A stretch of 64,000 nucleotides of DNA from Pseudonocardia broussonetiae (GTDB taxonomy: Bacteria; Actinomycetota; Actinomycetes; Mycobacteriales; Pseudonocardiaceae): the NCBI RefSeq assembly GCF_013155125.1, contig NZ_CP053564.1, positions 69,501 through 133,500 of the forward strand, read 5' to 3'. The position numbers were made by a program, and so were the translations under genes. Positions 43,856 to 52,304 of this stretch are shown one piece after another. Every line of letters starts with the position of its first letter. Position 1 is the first letter of the stretch. A model generated the notes under the pieces. That model did not search any database and was not told the origin of the DNA. It worked only from the letters and a program-made list of their open reading frames with translations.

Positions 43856-44931
43856 CGGCCGAAGATCTGTCGCCAGCGGGCGTTGTAGGTGTCGACGTGG
43901 TCGGTGTCGACGACGTTCTCCACGTTCATCGTCTGCACGTCGTCGATCCGGCCCACGGTGCCCGGGACGTCCGGCAGCACGCTGATGGCGTTCTCGTTGA
44001 TCACGGCCTGCCCCTCCGGGCTCGCCATGAAGTCGTAGAGGACCTGCGCCGCGTTCGGGTGCTCCGCCCAGCCGACGACGTAGGTGTAGAACTGGATCGC
44101 CCACTGCGGCTTCGTCGGGACGAAGGCCACCGGCGCACCCTGGTCGACCAGGTCCTGCACCGCGATGACGCTCGAGTAGTCGGTCATCGCGATCTCGCCG
44201 GAGGTCAGCGCCTGCAGGGTGGGGGCCATCGTCGGGAAGAACTGCGGCCGCTGGTCGGCGAGCCTCCTCAGGAAGTCCTCGCCGCCGTAGTGCTGCTCGA
44301 GGAACCCGTACAGGTCGGACGCCGCGGGGATGGCGCCGTCCAGGAGCCCGATCCGGCCCGCGAGCGCGGGGTCGAGCAGCGCGGTGAAGTCGGTCGGCGG
44401 GTTCGGGACCAGGGTCGTGTTGTAGGCGAGGCCGTACGGCACGACGTGGTGCATCTGGGAGACGCCCTGGAGCGTGACGTCCTCGTCCTGGTACTCGGGG
44501 CGCTGGGTGTTCGGCCCGGTCGGCGGGGTGAAGCTCGCCAGGTTCCGGAAGTGGAAGGGCACCATGTCGTGCAGCGCGATGTCCGCGCCGCTCCCGCCGG
44601 CGTTGCGCTCGTTCTCCAGGGCGGTCCCCAGCTCGACGCCCGGCACCCGGCTGGCCTGCAGGTCGATCGCCGGGTACCGCTCCTCGAACGCCTCCTCCAG
44701 CCGGTCGATCGTGCCCTGGACGGCGCTGGTGTAGAAGACGACCGTCCCCTCCTCCTCGGCCGCCCGAACCGTCTCCTGCCACCGGGGGTCGCCGGCGGCG
44801 GCGGGGTCGACGCCGCTCGACGCGCCGCCGCCCCCCTCCGACCCGCACGCGGTCAGCAGGGCGAGGACGAGGGCGAGTGCGACGGCGTGCCCCCGTCGGG
44901 GACGCGCGGACCTGCGGGCCTTCGGATGCAT
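43852..44931 (-). CDS. ABC transporter substrate-binding lipoprotein (iron/thiamine/phosphonate class)
   Basis: 359 residues. Basic N-terminus and a hydrophobic signal ending in the lipobox LTAC (about Cys29), followed by a type 2 binding protein with EEEGTVVFYTSAVQGTIDRL and TDYSSVIAVQDLVDQGAPVA. It overlaps the NHL gene by 4 bp. The matching permease and ATPase are two genes further on, so the operon order is binding protein, NHL, LLM, permease, ATPase, SDR, cupin. Confidence 0.88.
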   Translation of the reverse strand: MHPKARRSARPRRGHAVALALVLALLTACGSEGGGGASSGVDPAAAGDPRWQETVRAAEEEGTVVFYTSAVQGTIDRLEEAFEERYPAIDLQASRVPGVELGTALENERNAGGSGADIALHDMVPFHFRNLASFTPPTGPNTQRPEYQDEDVTLQGVSQMHHVVPYGLAYNTTLVPNPPTDFTALLDPALAGRIGLLDGAIPAASDLYGFLEQHYGGEDFLRRLADQRPQFFPTMAPTLQALTSGEIAMTDYSSVIAVQDLVDQGAPVAFVPTKPQWAIQFYTYVVGWAEHPNAAQVLYDFMASPEGQAVINENAISVLPDVPGTVGRIDDVQTMNVENVVDTDHVDTYNARWRQIFGR

Positions 44932-44976
44932 CGTTGCTCCAGAGCGTGGGGTGGTGGGGGTGGATCGGGAACGGGA

Positions 44977-45834
44977 CTAGGTCGCGGCGGGCGCGGCCTC
45001 GACGGCGGGGCCCGCCATCCGGCGGCGGGCGCTCTCGATCTCGGCCGCGCGGCCGGCGACGCCGGCCATGTGGATCACCGGCAGCTCGGGGACGTCCTGC
45101 TGCAGCAGCTCGACGTCCTTGAACAGCAGGTCCTGCCGGAACCCGGCGAAGTGGTCGCCCATCCAGCTCCGGCCCGACGAGGCCGCCACGACCGCCAGGA
45201 AGCCGGCGTGGTCGAGCCCGGCCGCGGCCGCCACGTCGGCCATCCCCGCGACCGCGAGGGCGATGTAGCCGGCCAGCGTGTTGTTCGTGAGCTTGGCGAC
45301 GGCGGGCAGCCCGGGGGCGTCGAACCGGAAGACCGTGCCCGCGATGTCCTCGACGACCCGCTCCGCAGCGGGCGTGAGCGGGGTGCGGGCGTGCAGGAAC
45401 ACCGTCAGCGCCCCGTCGCGGGCACCGCGCGGACCGCCCGAGACGGGTGCCTCGACGATCCGGTGCGGCGAGCCCGCCAGTGCGCGGGCGTCGGCCAGGG
45501 CCAGGGTGGTCAGCACGAGCACCGGCCCGTCGCCGACCGGGAGGGCGTCGAGGACGGACCACACCTGGGCCGCGAGCCGGACGGCGACGATCACGACGTC
45601 CACGTCGTCGCGGTCGGGTCCCTCGTCGAGGCGGCCGGCGACGGGCATCCCGGTCTCCGCCGCCCACGCGGCGGCGCGCTCGCTGTCCGGCTCGACGCCG
45701 AACACGCGCGCACCCCGCTCGGCCAGCGCGGCGCCGACACCGGCGCCGATCGGCCCCAGACCCACGACGACGACCGACGGGCCGGGTCCGGCCCCGCGCC
45801 GTCCCGCTCCGGGAACCTCGGTGGGTGCGTCCAT
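44977..45834 (-). CDS. NAD(P)-dependent beta-hydroxyacid dehydrogenase (3-hydroxyisobutyrate dehydrogenase family)
   Basis: 285 residues from the ATG at 45834. Rossmann motif VVVVGLGPIGAGVGAALAER (GxGxxG), substrate loop APVSGGPRGARDGAL and the catalytic Lys in KLTNNTLAGYIA, all normal for the family. It oxidises a 2-methyl- or 3-hydroxy acid to a semialdehyde or keto acid. First gene of the minus-strand transport operon, divergent from the IclR gene at 46007. Confidence 0.86.
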   Translation of the reverse strand: MDAPTEVPGAGRRGAGPGPSVVVVGLGPIGAGVGAALAERGARVFGVEPDSERAAAWAAETGMPVAGRLDEGPDRDDVDVVIVAVRLAAQVWSVLDALPVGDGPVLVLTTLALADARALAGSPHRIVEAPVSGGPRGARDGALTVFLHARTPLTPAAERVVEDIAGTVFRFDAPGLPAVAKLTNNTLAGYIALAVAGMADVAAAAGLDHAGFLAVVAASSGRSWMGDHFAGFRQDLLFKDVELLQQDVPELPVIHMAGVAGRAAEIESARRRMAGPAVEAAPAAT

Positions 45835-45931
45835 GGATCGTCCTCGATCTCGGGTGGGTCCCGGGCCGCGCCCCGGGTCGTGGCGACGAGGTTGGCACCC
45901 GCTCCGCGCACCGGTCGACGTTCTTCTTCTC

Positions 45932-45988
45932 TGCGGAATCCCTGGTGCGACTCCGCCATGTGGGATAGTCACGGTCCAACGTTCCGCA
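45932..45988. promoter_or_regulatory. Widely spaced inverted repeat in the IclR divergent region
   Basis: TGCGGAA (45932-45938) and its exact complement TTCCGCA (45982-45988) lie 50 bp apart, about five helical turns, between the dehydrogenase gene and the IclR gene. IclR proteins bind such dyads as tetramers and may loop DNA. Similar words (CCGCATGACGGAACAGTGCGG) occur in the promoter region of the second IclR at about 48911-48935. Confidence 0.35.
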
Positions 45989-46006
45989 CAACGAGAGAGT
46001 GGGGCC

Positions 46007-46774
46007 GTGGCCGAGACCCTCCAGTCGGTGCACCAGGCGCTGCGGATCCTCACGCTCCTGCGGCGGCACGACGACCTCACGCTGACCGAGATCGCCGACC
46101 GGCTGGGCATCGGCAAGTCCTCCACCTACCGCCTGCTCGCCACCCTCAAGACCGACCGGTACGTCGACCAGACCCCGGCGCGGAGCTACCGGCTCGGGCC
46201 CGCCATGAGCGCCTCGGCCGAGGCGGAGTCGGCGGCGCACTGCGCCGAGGTGGCGCACCCGCACCTCGTCGCGCTGTGCGCCGCCACGCAGGAGACCGTG
46301 CACGTCAGCGTCCTCAGCGGTGGGCACTCCGAGTACATCGCGGGCGTCGAGCCGGACCGGGCCCTGAAGGTCTCCACCCGGCTCGGGTCCGCCGTGCCCG
46401 CGCACGCCGCGGCGGCGGGCAAGATCCTCATGGCCGCGCTCACGTCGCGGGAGCGCGACCTGCTGCTCCCGGCCGCGGAGCTCACCCCGCTGACCGACCG
46501 GACCCTCAGGACCCGGGCGGCCCTCGAGGCCGAGGTCGAGACGGCCGGGCGGCTCGGCTTCGCCCGCAACGTCGGCGAGTCGGAGGACGGCGTCTACGCC
46601 CTCGCCGTCCCGATCCGGCGGCCGGTGGGCCGCCCGATCTGCTCGCTGACGATCGCCGGCCCGGCCTCGCGCATCGAGGTCGGGCCCGGGGAGGAGCTGT
46701 CGGCGAGGGAGGCGGTCCTGCTCGGCCGCCTGCGGGAGGCGGCGGCCGCGGTCGAGGCCGACCTGCGGTACTGA
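46007..46774 (+). CDS. IclR-family transcriptional regulator
   Basis: 255 residues from the GTG at 46007. Winged helix TLLRRHDDLTLTEIADRLGI, GKSSTYRLLATLKTDRYV, then an IclR effector domain (SRLGSAVPAHAAAAGK-like, GFARNVGESEDGVYALAVPI). It probably controls the divergent ABC/oxidoreductase operon, the MFS gene 23 bp downstream, or both. The GTG is assigned from homology at AETLQSVHQALRIL. Confidence 0.86.
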   Translation: MAETLQSVHQALRILTLLRRHDDLTLTEIADRLGIGKSSTYRLLATLKTDRYVDQTPARSYRLGPAMSASAEAESAAHCAEVAHPHLVALCAATQETVHVSVLSGGHSEYIAGVEPDRALKVSTRLGSAVPAHAAAAGKILMAALTSRERDLLLPAAELTPLTDRTLRTRAALEAEVETAGRLGFARNVGESEDGVYALAVPIRRPVGRPICSLTIAGPASRIEVGPGEELSAREAVLLGRLREAAAAVEADLRY

Positions 46775-46797
46775 TCCTCGGCGGAGAGGGAGATCCG

Positions 46798-48135
46798 ATG
46801 CAGCTCGAGCCGGCCACGACCTCCTCGGTCCCGCAGGCGCCCACCCGGCAGTCCCGCCGGGCGCTCGCGAGCGGGGCGTTCGGCGCGACCCTCGAGTACT
46901 TCGACTTCGCCCTCTACGGCGCGATGTCGGCGACGGTGTTCCCCGTCGTGTTCTTCGAGCGCTCGGACCCCTCCGTCGCGCTGCTGGCCTCGTTCGCGAC
47001 GTTCGGCGTCGGCGTCCTCGCCCGCCCGCTCGGCGGAGTCGTGTTCGGCTACCTCGGCGACCGCCTGGGCCGCCGGAACGTCCTGCTGGCGACGTTCCTG
47101 GTCATGGGCCTCGCGACGACCGCGATCGGCCTCATCCCCGGGTACGCCGCGGTCGGCGTCGTGGCGCCGGTCCTGCTCGTGGCGATGCGCTTCCTGCAGG
47201 GCTTCGCCCTCGGCGGCGAGGCCACCGGCGTCCAGCTGATGACGATGGAGCACGCCCCGCCCGACCGGCGCGCCTTCTACGGGGCGGTGCTGGGGATGGG
47301 CTCGCCCATCAGCCAGGTCGCCGCGAACTCGATCCTCGCGGTGCTGGCGGCCACCCTCAGCGAGCCCGAGTTCCTCTCCTGGGGCTGGCGCATCCCCTTC
47401 CTGCTCAGCGTCGCGCTGGTGGCCGTCGGCGTCTACGTCCGCCTGCGGGTCGAGGAGACCCCGCTGTTCCGCGAGCAGGTCGCGGACGGCGCCCTGCCGG
47501 GACCGCTGTCGGTGGTCCGCCTCCACGGCGTCGCGATCCTGCGGCTGGTGCTGGGCTTCGCGCCGATCACCCTGACGTTCTACCTGGTCACCGTGTTCGG
47601 CATCAGCCACATCACCGCGAACGGCTTCACCACGGGCGCGACCTTCACGATGCTGACGGTGGCCAACGTCCTCGCGACGGGCGCCGCGTTCTGGGGCGGC
47701 AGGCTGGCCGACCGCATCGGCCGCCGGACGGTGCTCCTGATCGGCAGCGGCGTCACGCTCGTCTCGGCGGTGACCTTCTTCCCCGCGGTGGCGACGGGGG
47801 ACTTCACGGCGGTGCTGCTCGCGGTGGTCGTCGCGTCCTGCGGGGCGCAGTTCGGCAACGCCGCCCAGGCCGCGCTGTTCGCCGAGGCCTTCCCGACCCA
47901 CCTGCGCTACACCGGCTCCGCGCTGGGCCTGACCGGCGTGAACGTGGTGTTCGCGGCCCCCACGCCGTTCCTGTGCGCCTGGCTGGTCGGCCTCGGCGGG
48001 GTCGCCGCGGTGGCCGCCTGGTGGGCGGGCGTGATCGTCCTGGCCATGGTCACCGTGGCGCTGATGCCCGACGGCCGCTCCCTCGAGGGCCTGCCCCTCG
48101 CGTTCGGCAGGCGCCGCACGGGCGTCAGCGGGTGA
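46798..48135 (+). CDS. MFS transporter, metabolite:H+ symporter type
   Basis: 445 residues, 12 predicted membrane segments. MHS hallmarks: GATLEYFDFALYGAMSATVF, FGYLGDRLGRRNVLLATFLV, MRFLQGFALGGEATGVQLM. GAGAGGGAGA precedes the ATG. It follows the IclR gene by 23 bp in the same orientation, so it is probably in the same transcript. It converges with the second IclR gene with an 11-bp overlap. Confidence 0.89.
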   Translation: MQLEPATTSSVPQAPTRQSRRALASGAFGATLEYFDFALYGAMSATVFPVVFFERSDPSVALLASFATFGVGVLARPLGGVVFGYLGDRLGRRNVLLATFLVMGLATTAIGLIPGYAAVGVVAPVLLVAMRFLQGFALGGEATGVQLMTMEHAPPDRRAFYGAVLGMGSPISQVAANSILAVLAATLSEPEFLSWGWRIPFLLSVALVAVGVYVRLRVEETPLFREQVADGALPGPLSVVRLHGVAILRLVLGFAPITLTFYLVTVFGISHITANGFTTGATFTMLTVANVLATGAAFWGGRLADRIGRRTVLLIGSGVTLVSAVTFFPAVATGDFTAVLLAVVVASCGAQFGNAAQAALFAEAFPTHLRYTGSALGLTGVNVVFAAPTPFLCAWLVGLGGVAAVAAWWAGVIVLAMVTVALMPDGRSLEGLPLAFGRRRTGVSG

Positions 48136-48889
48136 GCCGGGCCTGCAGCTCCGTGGCGGCGGCGCGCAGGCGCAGCACCAGCTCGCGCTCACGGGGCGTC
48201 GGGGTCGGGCTCCGCCGGTCCATCCGGAGCCGGCTGCGGGGGGCGGCGACCGTGAGGGCCAGCCGCTGCGCCCCGCGGACCCGCACGGGGACGGCGAGGG
48301 CGAGCGTGCCGGGCTCCCACTCCTCGATGTCCCGGGCGTAGCCGCGGCGCCGGACCGATCCCAGCTCGTGCGCGAGCTGGGTCTTCGTGGCGATCGTGGC
48401 GCCGGTCCGGACCGTCAGCAGGTCACCGGGGAGGAGGCGGTCCACGGCGGGCTGCGGGTGCGCCGCGAGGAGCGCCTTGCCGGCCGACGAGCAGTGGGCC
48501 GCGGTCCGCATGCCCGCCCGGCTCGGGATCGCGCCGCGGCGCCGCCCGGGGATGGAGTCGAGGTACAGGGCGTCGCGCCCGTCGAGCACCGCCAGGTTCA
48601 CCGTCTCCCCGGCGTCGCGCGCCAGCTCGACGAGCGTCTCCCGCGCCAGTACCGCGCACTCGTCGGCGGCGATCGTCCGGCGCAGGCCCAGGGCGCAGTC
48701 GCCCAGGCGGTACTGCCGGTCGTCCCGGTCCTGCGCCACGTAGCCGCGCTCGGCGAGCGTCGCCAGCAGCCGGTGGGCCGTCGACGCCGCCACGCCGATC
48801 CGCTCGGCGAGCTCGGTGACCCCGACCGTGTCCTCGACGCGCAGGATCTCCAGGACGGTGAGCGCGTGGTCGACCGACTGCAGCGTCAT
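48125..48889 (-). CDS. IclR-family transcriptional regulator
   Basis: 254 residues from the ATG at 48889; a 30-residue upstream extension to 48979 is not conserved in style. Winged helix EILRVEDTVGVTELAERIGV, AASTAHRLLATLAERGYV, and effector domain IPSRAGMRTAAHCSSAGKAL, with GYARDIEEWEPGTLALAVPV. Convergent with the MHS transporter. Divergent from the ArsR gene, 116 bp away. Confidence 0.87.
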   Translation of the reverse strand: MTLQSVDHALTVLEILRVEDTVGVTELAERIGVAASTAHRLLATLAERGYVAQDRDDRQYRLGDCALGLRRTIAADECAVLARETLVELARDAGETVNLAVLDGRDALYLDSIPGRRRGAIPSRAGMRTAAHCSSAGKALLAAHPQPAVDRLLPGDLLTVRTGATIATKTQLAHELGSVRRRGYARDIEEWEPGTLALAVPVRVRGAQRLALTVAAPRSRLRMDRRSPTPTPRERELVLRLRAAATELQARLTR

Positions 48890-48970
48890 CCGCCGAGGGT
48901 ACGACGTTCTCCCGCATGACGGAACAGTGCGGCACTGATTTTCCGACTGGCGGAGGCGCCGCCCGGCGGC

Positions 48971-49005
48971 TTGACGCATACCGATATCGGCATACGATGG
49001 GCGCC
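48971..49005 (+). promoter_or_regulatory. Promoter with operator-like palindrome, probable leaderless start
   Basis: TTGACG (48971-48976), a 16-bp spacer, then TACGAT (48993-48998) form a good vegetative promoter. The spacer contains the perfect palindrome CCGATATCGG (48981-48990). Transcription would begin at about 49005-49006, i.e. at the GTG of the ArsR gene, so the message is probably leaderless. The palindrome between -35 and -10 is well placed for ArsR autorepression. Confidence 0.55.
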
Positions 49006-49338
49006 GTGGCCCGGGCAGCGACGACGTCGGACGTCTTCAACGCGATCGCCGAGCCGCAGCGCCGGGAGATCCTGGCGCTGCTGCGCGGCGGTGAGCGGCC
49101 GGTCACCGAGCTGGCCCGGGAGCTGGGGATGACCCAGCCGGGGGCGTCGAAGCACCTGCGCGTCCTCCGCGAGGTCGGGCTGGTGCGGGACCGCAGGGCG
49201 GGCAAGCAGCGCCTCTACGGCCTCGACGCCCGCGGGCTGCGGCCGGTCCACGAGTGGGCCGGCGGGTTCGAGCGCTTCTGGAACGAGAGCTTCGACCGGC
49301 TCGACGCGTACGTGCGGGACCTGGAGCAGGAGGAGTAG
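49006..49338 (+). CDS. ArsR-type winged-helix regulator
   Basis: 110 residues from the GTG at 49006; an ATG at 48997 lies inside the -10 box and is less likely. Winged helix: VFNAIAEPQRREILALLRGG, ERPVTELARELGMTQPGASK, HLRVLREVGLVRDRRAGKQR. No metal-binding Cys/His set, as in the non-metal ArsR proteins paired with AHSA1 genes. It leads a three-gene operon with an SRPBCC and a DHFR-like protein. Confidence 0.85.
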   Translation: MARAATTSDVFNAIAEPQRREILALLRGGERPVTELARELGMTQPGASKHLRVLREVGLVRDRRAGKQRLYGLDARGLRPVHEWAGGFERFWNESFDRLDAYVRDLEQEE

Positions 49339-49342
49339 GCCG

Positions 49343-49810
49343 ATGGACGTGGCAGAGCGGGACACCGACCGCGAGATCGTGATCGCCCGGGTGATCAGCG
49401 CCCCGCGGGAGCGGGTGTTCGAGGCGTTCACCGCCGTCCGGCACCTGTCGCGGTGGTGGGGGCCGGAGGGCTTCACCACCACCACGCGGGCGTTCGAGTT
49501 CCGCGTCGGCGGGGCGTGGGACTTCGTGATGCACGGGCCCGACGGGACGGACTACCAGGAGTGGATCGCCTGGACCGAGATCGTCCCGCCGGAGCGGATC
49601 GCGATGCTGCACGGCGAGTCGCGCGACGACCCGAACGCGTTCGAGTCGGTCCTCACCTTCGCGCCCGACGACGCGGGGACCCGGATCGAGATGCGCACGG
49701 TGTTCCCCACGAGGGAGCAGCGCGACGAGGCGGTCGAGAAGTACCACGCGGTCGAGGCCGGCGGGCAGACCCTGGGCCACCTGGCCGCCTACGTCACCGG
49801 GACCGCCTGA
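49343..49810 (+). CDS. AHSA1/SRPBCC-domain protein
   Basis: 155 residues. START/AHSA1 fold: VIARVISAPRERVFEAFTAV, LSRWWGPEGFTTTTRAFEFR, GWAW-like GGAWDFVMHGPDGTDY and the C-terminal helix AVEAGGQTLGHLAAYV. These proteins bind hydrophobic ligands and often pair with an ArsR gene, as here (4-bp gap). Not a chaperone activator despite the domain name. Confidence 0.87.
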   Translation: MDVAERDTDREIVIARVISAPRERVFEAFTAVRHLSRWWGPEGFTTTTRAFEFRVGGAWDFVMHGPDGTDYQEWIAWTEIVPPERIAMLHGESRDDPNAFESVLTFAPDDAGTRIEMRTVFPTREQRDEAVEKYHAVEAGGQTLGHLAAYVTGTA

Positions 49811-50430
49811 TGGCCGGCACGGTGTTCTTCAGCGTGTCGATGTCGCTCGACGGCTTCGTCGCGCCGGAGTCCAGCGAGGACCTGATGGGGCCGCTCTGGA
49901 TGGAGCTGCAGCAGTGGGTGTTCCCGACGCGGTTCTTCCGGGAGAACCTGGGGCTCGGCGAGGGCGGCGAGGAGGGGCGCGACGACGCGATCCTGCGGGA
50001 GACCTTCGCCCGCACCGGCGCGAGCGTGATGGGCAAGCGCATGTTCGACGCCGGCGAGCGGATGTGGCCGGAGGAGGCGCCGTTCCACACGCCGGTCTTC
50101 GTCGTGACCCACGAGGAGCGCGACCCCTGGGAGCGCCCGGGCGGCACCGTCTTCCACTTCGTCAACGACGGCATCGGGTCGGCGCTGGAGCAGGCCCGGG
50201 CGGCCGCCGGCGACCGGGACGTCCGCATCGCGGGCGGCGGCGCGACGATCCTGGAGCACGTGAACGCCGGCCTGGTCGACGAGTTCTCGGTCGCGGTCTC
50301 CCCCGTGCTGTTCGGCGCCGGGGTGCGCCTGTTCGAGGGCGTGGACGCGGCCCGCGTGGCGCTGGAGGTGGTCCGGTCGGAGCCGACGCCGCGGGCGACG
50401 CACCTGACCTACGCCGTCCGGGAGCGGTGA
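49810..50430 (+). CDS. Dihydrofolate-reductase-family (RibD C-terminal) protein
   Basis: 206 residues; its ATG shares a base with the previous stop (TGATG). VFFSVSMSLDGFVAPESSED, SVMGKRMFDAGERMWPEEAP, RIAGGGATILEHVNAGLVDE fit the RibD_C/YwjB-like reductases. In contrast to true DHFR the substrate is unknown. Operon partner of ArsR and AHSA1, a combination seen in many actinomycetes. Confidence 0.87.
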   Translation: MAGTVFFSVSMSLDGFVAPESSEDLMGPLWMELQQWVFPTRFFRENLGLGEGGEEGRDDAILRETFARTGASVMGKRMFDAGERMWPEEAPFHTPVFVVTHEERDPWERPGGTVFHFVNDGIGSALEQARAAAGDRDVRIAGGGATILEHVNAGLVDEFSVAVSPVLFGAGVRLFEGVDAARVALEVVRSEPTPRATHLTYAVRER

Positions 50431-50434
50431 CGGC

Positions 50435-51814
50435 CTACCCCGGGTCGCCCGGCCGCCGGTCGAGCGGCGGACGCCGCACCCCCGTGACCCGCAGGCGGAA
50501 GCCGGCGGTCGGGCCCGGGGTCGGCGCGGCCCGGCGCCGCAGGACGGAGCCGGGCGGGTCGAGGGCGAGGTCGAGGCGGTGGAACAGGCGGGCGGCGGTC
50601 AGCGTCATCTGCACGTCGGCGATGCCCTTGCCGAGGCAGGTGTGCGGCCCCTTGCCGAACGGGGCGTAGGCACCGGGCGCCGCGTGCTCGCGCCGGTCGT
50701 CGCCGTAGCGGTCGATGTCGAACGCGAGCGGGTCGGGGAAGAACTCGGGCAGGAAGTGCGGCACGGTGACCGCGCAGTACACGGGCTCGCCCTCCCGGAT
50801 CCGGTGGCCCGCGTAGTCGAAGTCGCGGTCGGCGACCCGCGGCTGCGCGACGGCGATCGGGTAGAGGCGCATCGCCTCCTGCACGGCCCCGCTGATCGCG
50901 GAGAGGTCGGCGATCGACGCCTCGGTGACGGGGCCGCCCGCGAACAGGGCGTCGGCCTCGGCCCGGACCCGGCGGAGGACGTCCGGGTGCGCCAGCACGG
51001 CGTGGACGAGGCAGCCGAGGGTGTTCGCCACGGTGTCGAGACCGGCGACGTAGGGCCCGGTCAGGGCGAGCACCAGGTCGTTCTCCGCGACGAGCGACGG
51101 ATCGCGGTCGTGGGCGTCCATGATGTCGTCGACGAGCGTGCGCCGCTCCGCCTCCGCCGGCGGCCGGGCCCGGAAGTCGCGGATCATCGTCCGCCCCAGC
51201 TCCGCGACGCGCGCCTTCGCCCGCCGGTACTCCCGGCGCCGGAGCAGCACGGTCGGACGCTGCTTCGTGACCAGGGTGTTGAGGATGTAGAGGATCGTCG
51301 TGCGGATGTCGGCGACGTACTCGACCGGCGCCCGCCCGGTGAGCAGCGCACCGAGCTGGCTGGTCACCAGGTACTGGAACGCGGCGACCACCGGCACCGC
51401 CGTACCCGGCACCCAGTCGCGTTCGAGGCACCGGTCGGTGATCGCGACGAGCTCGTCGAGCCTGCCGTGCAGCGCCTCCCGGGAGTAGCCGCGGCGCATG
51501 ACCTCGCGCAGCCTGCGGTGCTCGGGTCCGTCGAGGCCGGTGAGCGTCCGCGTCGCCCCGTACTCGTCGACGAGCCCCTGCCACACCTCCCGCGACCGCA
51601 GGCACGACCGGCCCTCCCGCGAGCCCATCCACCGCCCGAGCTCCGGGCCGGCCAGCACGGTGAGCGTCCGGTTCAGCGCCCGGACCCGGAAGACCGGCCC
51701 GTGCTCGAGGTAGGCGCGGACGAACAGCGCCCCCGGGTCGCGGGCGAGCTCGGCGACGCTGCCCAGGACCGGCAGCCCCCGCACCACGGGTATCCGGTCC
51801 GCCGCTGCGCCCAT
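50435..51814 (-). CDS. Cytochrome P450
   Basis: 459 residues from the ATG at 51814 (GAGGGGGA upstream). Heme loop FGKGPHTCLGKG with the thiolate Cys, EAMR (ExxR), and the I-helix ALTGPYVAGLDTVANTLGCL, where the usual acid-Thr pair is Asp-Thr. No membrane anchor, so it is soluble and class I in type; no ferredoxin is adjacent. The substrate cannot be inferred. Divergent from the TPR/LLM operon. Confidence 0.9.
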   Translation of the reverse strand: MGAAADRIPVVRGLPVLGSVAELARDPGALFVRAYLEHGPVFRVRALNRTLTVLAGPELGRWMGSREGRSCLRSREVWQGLVDEYGATRTLTGLDGPEHRRLREVMRRGYSREALHGRLDELVAITDRCLERDWVPGTAVPVVAAFQYLVTSQLGALLTGRAPVEYVADIRTTILYILNTLVTKQRPTVLLRRREYRRAKARVAELGRTMIRDFRARPPAEAERRTLVDDIMDAHDRDPSLVAENDLVLALTGPYVAGLDTVANTLGCLVHAVLAHPDVLRRVRAEADALFAGGPVTEASIADLSAISGAVQEAMRLYPIAVAQPRVADRDFDYAGHRIREGEPVYCAVTVPHFLPEFFPDPLAFDIDRYGDDRREHAAPGAYAPFGKGPHTCLGKGIADVQMTLTAARLFHRLDLALDPPGSVLRRRAAPTPGPTAGFRLRVTGVRRPPLDRRPGDPG

Positions 51815-51938
51815 CGGTCCCCCTCGGCCCCCGCCGCGGGCGGCGGTGTCGTCGAGGCTCCCAGCGTGCCGCGTGCTCACCGGCCCGTCCAGGGCCGGTG
51901 GAATAGACCGCGCCCCTCCGGCGCTCCCCTGCCGTACT

Positions 51939-51957
51939 AGTTGAACGTTCTACAACT
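51939..51957. promoter_or_regulatory. TetR-like operator dyad
   Basis: AGTTG-N9-CAACT with the perfect core GAACGTTC at 51943-51950 lies 18 bp upstream of the TPR gene, in the 160-bp divergent region shared with the P450. Its form suits a TetR-type dimer. No TetR gene is adjacent, so the regulator is elsewhere. Confidence 0.45.
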
Positions 51958-51974
51958 GGACAGGGAGGGACGTC

Positions 51975-52304
51975 ATGACCGACACCCGGACTCCGCCCGG
52001 CGTCAGGTTCGCCCACGCCCACGGGCTCTTCGACGCCGCCGAGTACCAGCCGGCGGCCGCGCTGCTGGCCGAGCTGGCGGTGGAGGTCCCCGACGACCTC
52101 GCCGTGCGCCTGCTGCTGGCCCGCGCCTACTACCACTCCGCGCAGCTGCACCGCGCGGAGGCCGAGACGCGGGCGGTGCTCGACGCCGACCCCGCGAACG
52201 CCTACGCGCACCTCCTGCTCGGACGCACCCTGGAGCGCCAGAGCCGGCACGACGAGGCGGGCGGGCCCCTGCGGCTCGCGGCCGCGATGGGACTGGTGGC
52301 CTGA
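51975..52304 (+). CDS. Tetratricopeptide-repeat protein
   Basis: 109 residues. About two and a half TPR units: AHAHGLFDAAEYQPAAALLA, LLARAYYHSAQLHRAEAETR, AYAHLLLGRTLERQSRHDEA. The ATG follows AGGGAGGGA. Similar small TPR proteins precede LLM oxidoreductases in other actinomycetes, as far as I recall; the role is unknown. Its stop overlaps the next ATG (TGATG). Confidence 0.82.
   Translation: MTDTRTPPGVRFAHAHGLFDAAEYQPAAALLAELAVEVPDDLAVRLLLARAYYHSAQLHRAEAETRAVLDADPANAYAHLLLGRTLERQSRHDEAGGPLRLAAAMGLVA

Noticed and set aside
42908..46405. Open minus-strand frame of over 1100 codons
   Set aside because: Only its last 315 codons (from 43855) have protein character, as the NHL gene. The rest runs in the wrong frame through the binding-protein and dehydrogenase genes and is Arg/Pro/Gly-rich, as expected for high-GC shadow frames.
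43897..48135. Open plus-strand frame of about 1400 codons
   Set aside because: Shadow of several genes; only the last 445 codons from 46798 (MHS transporter) are real.
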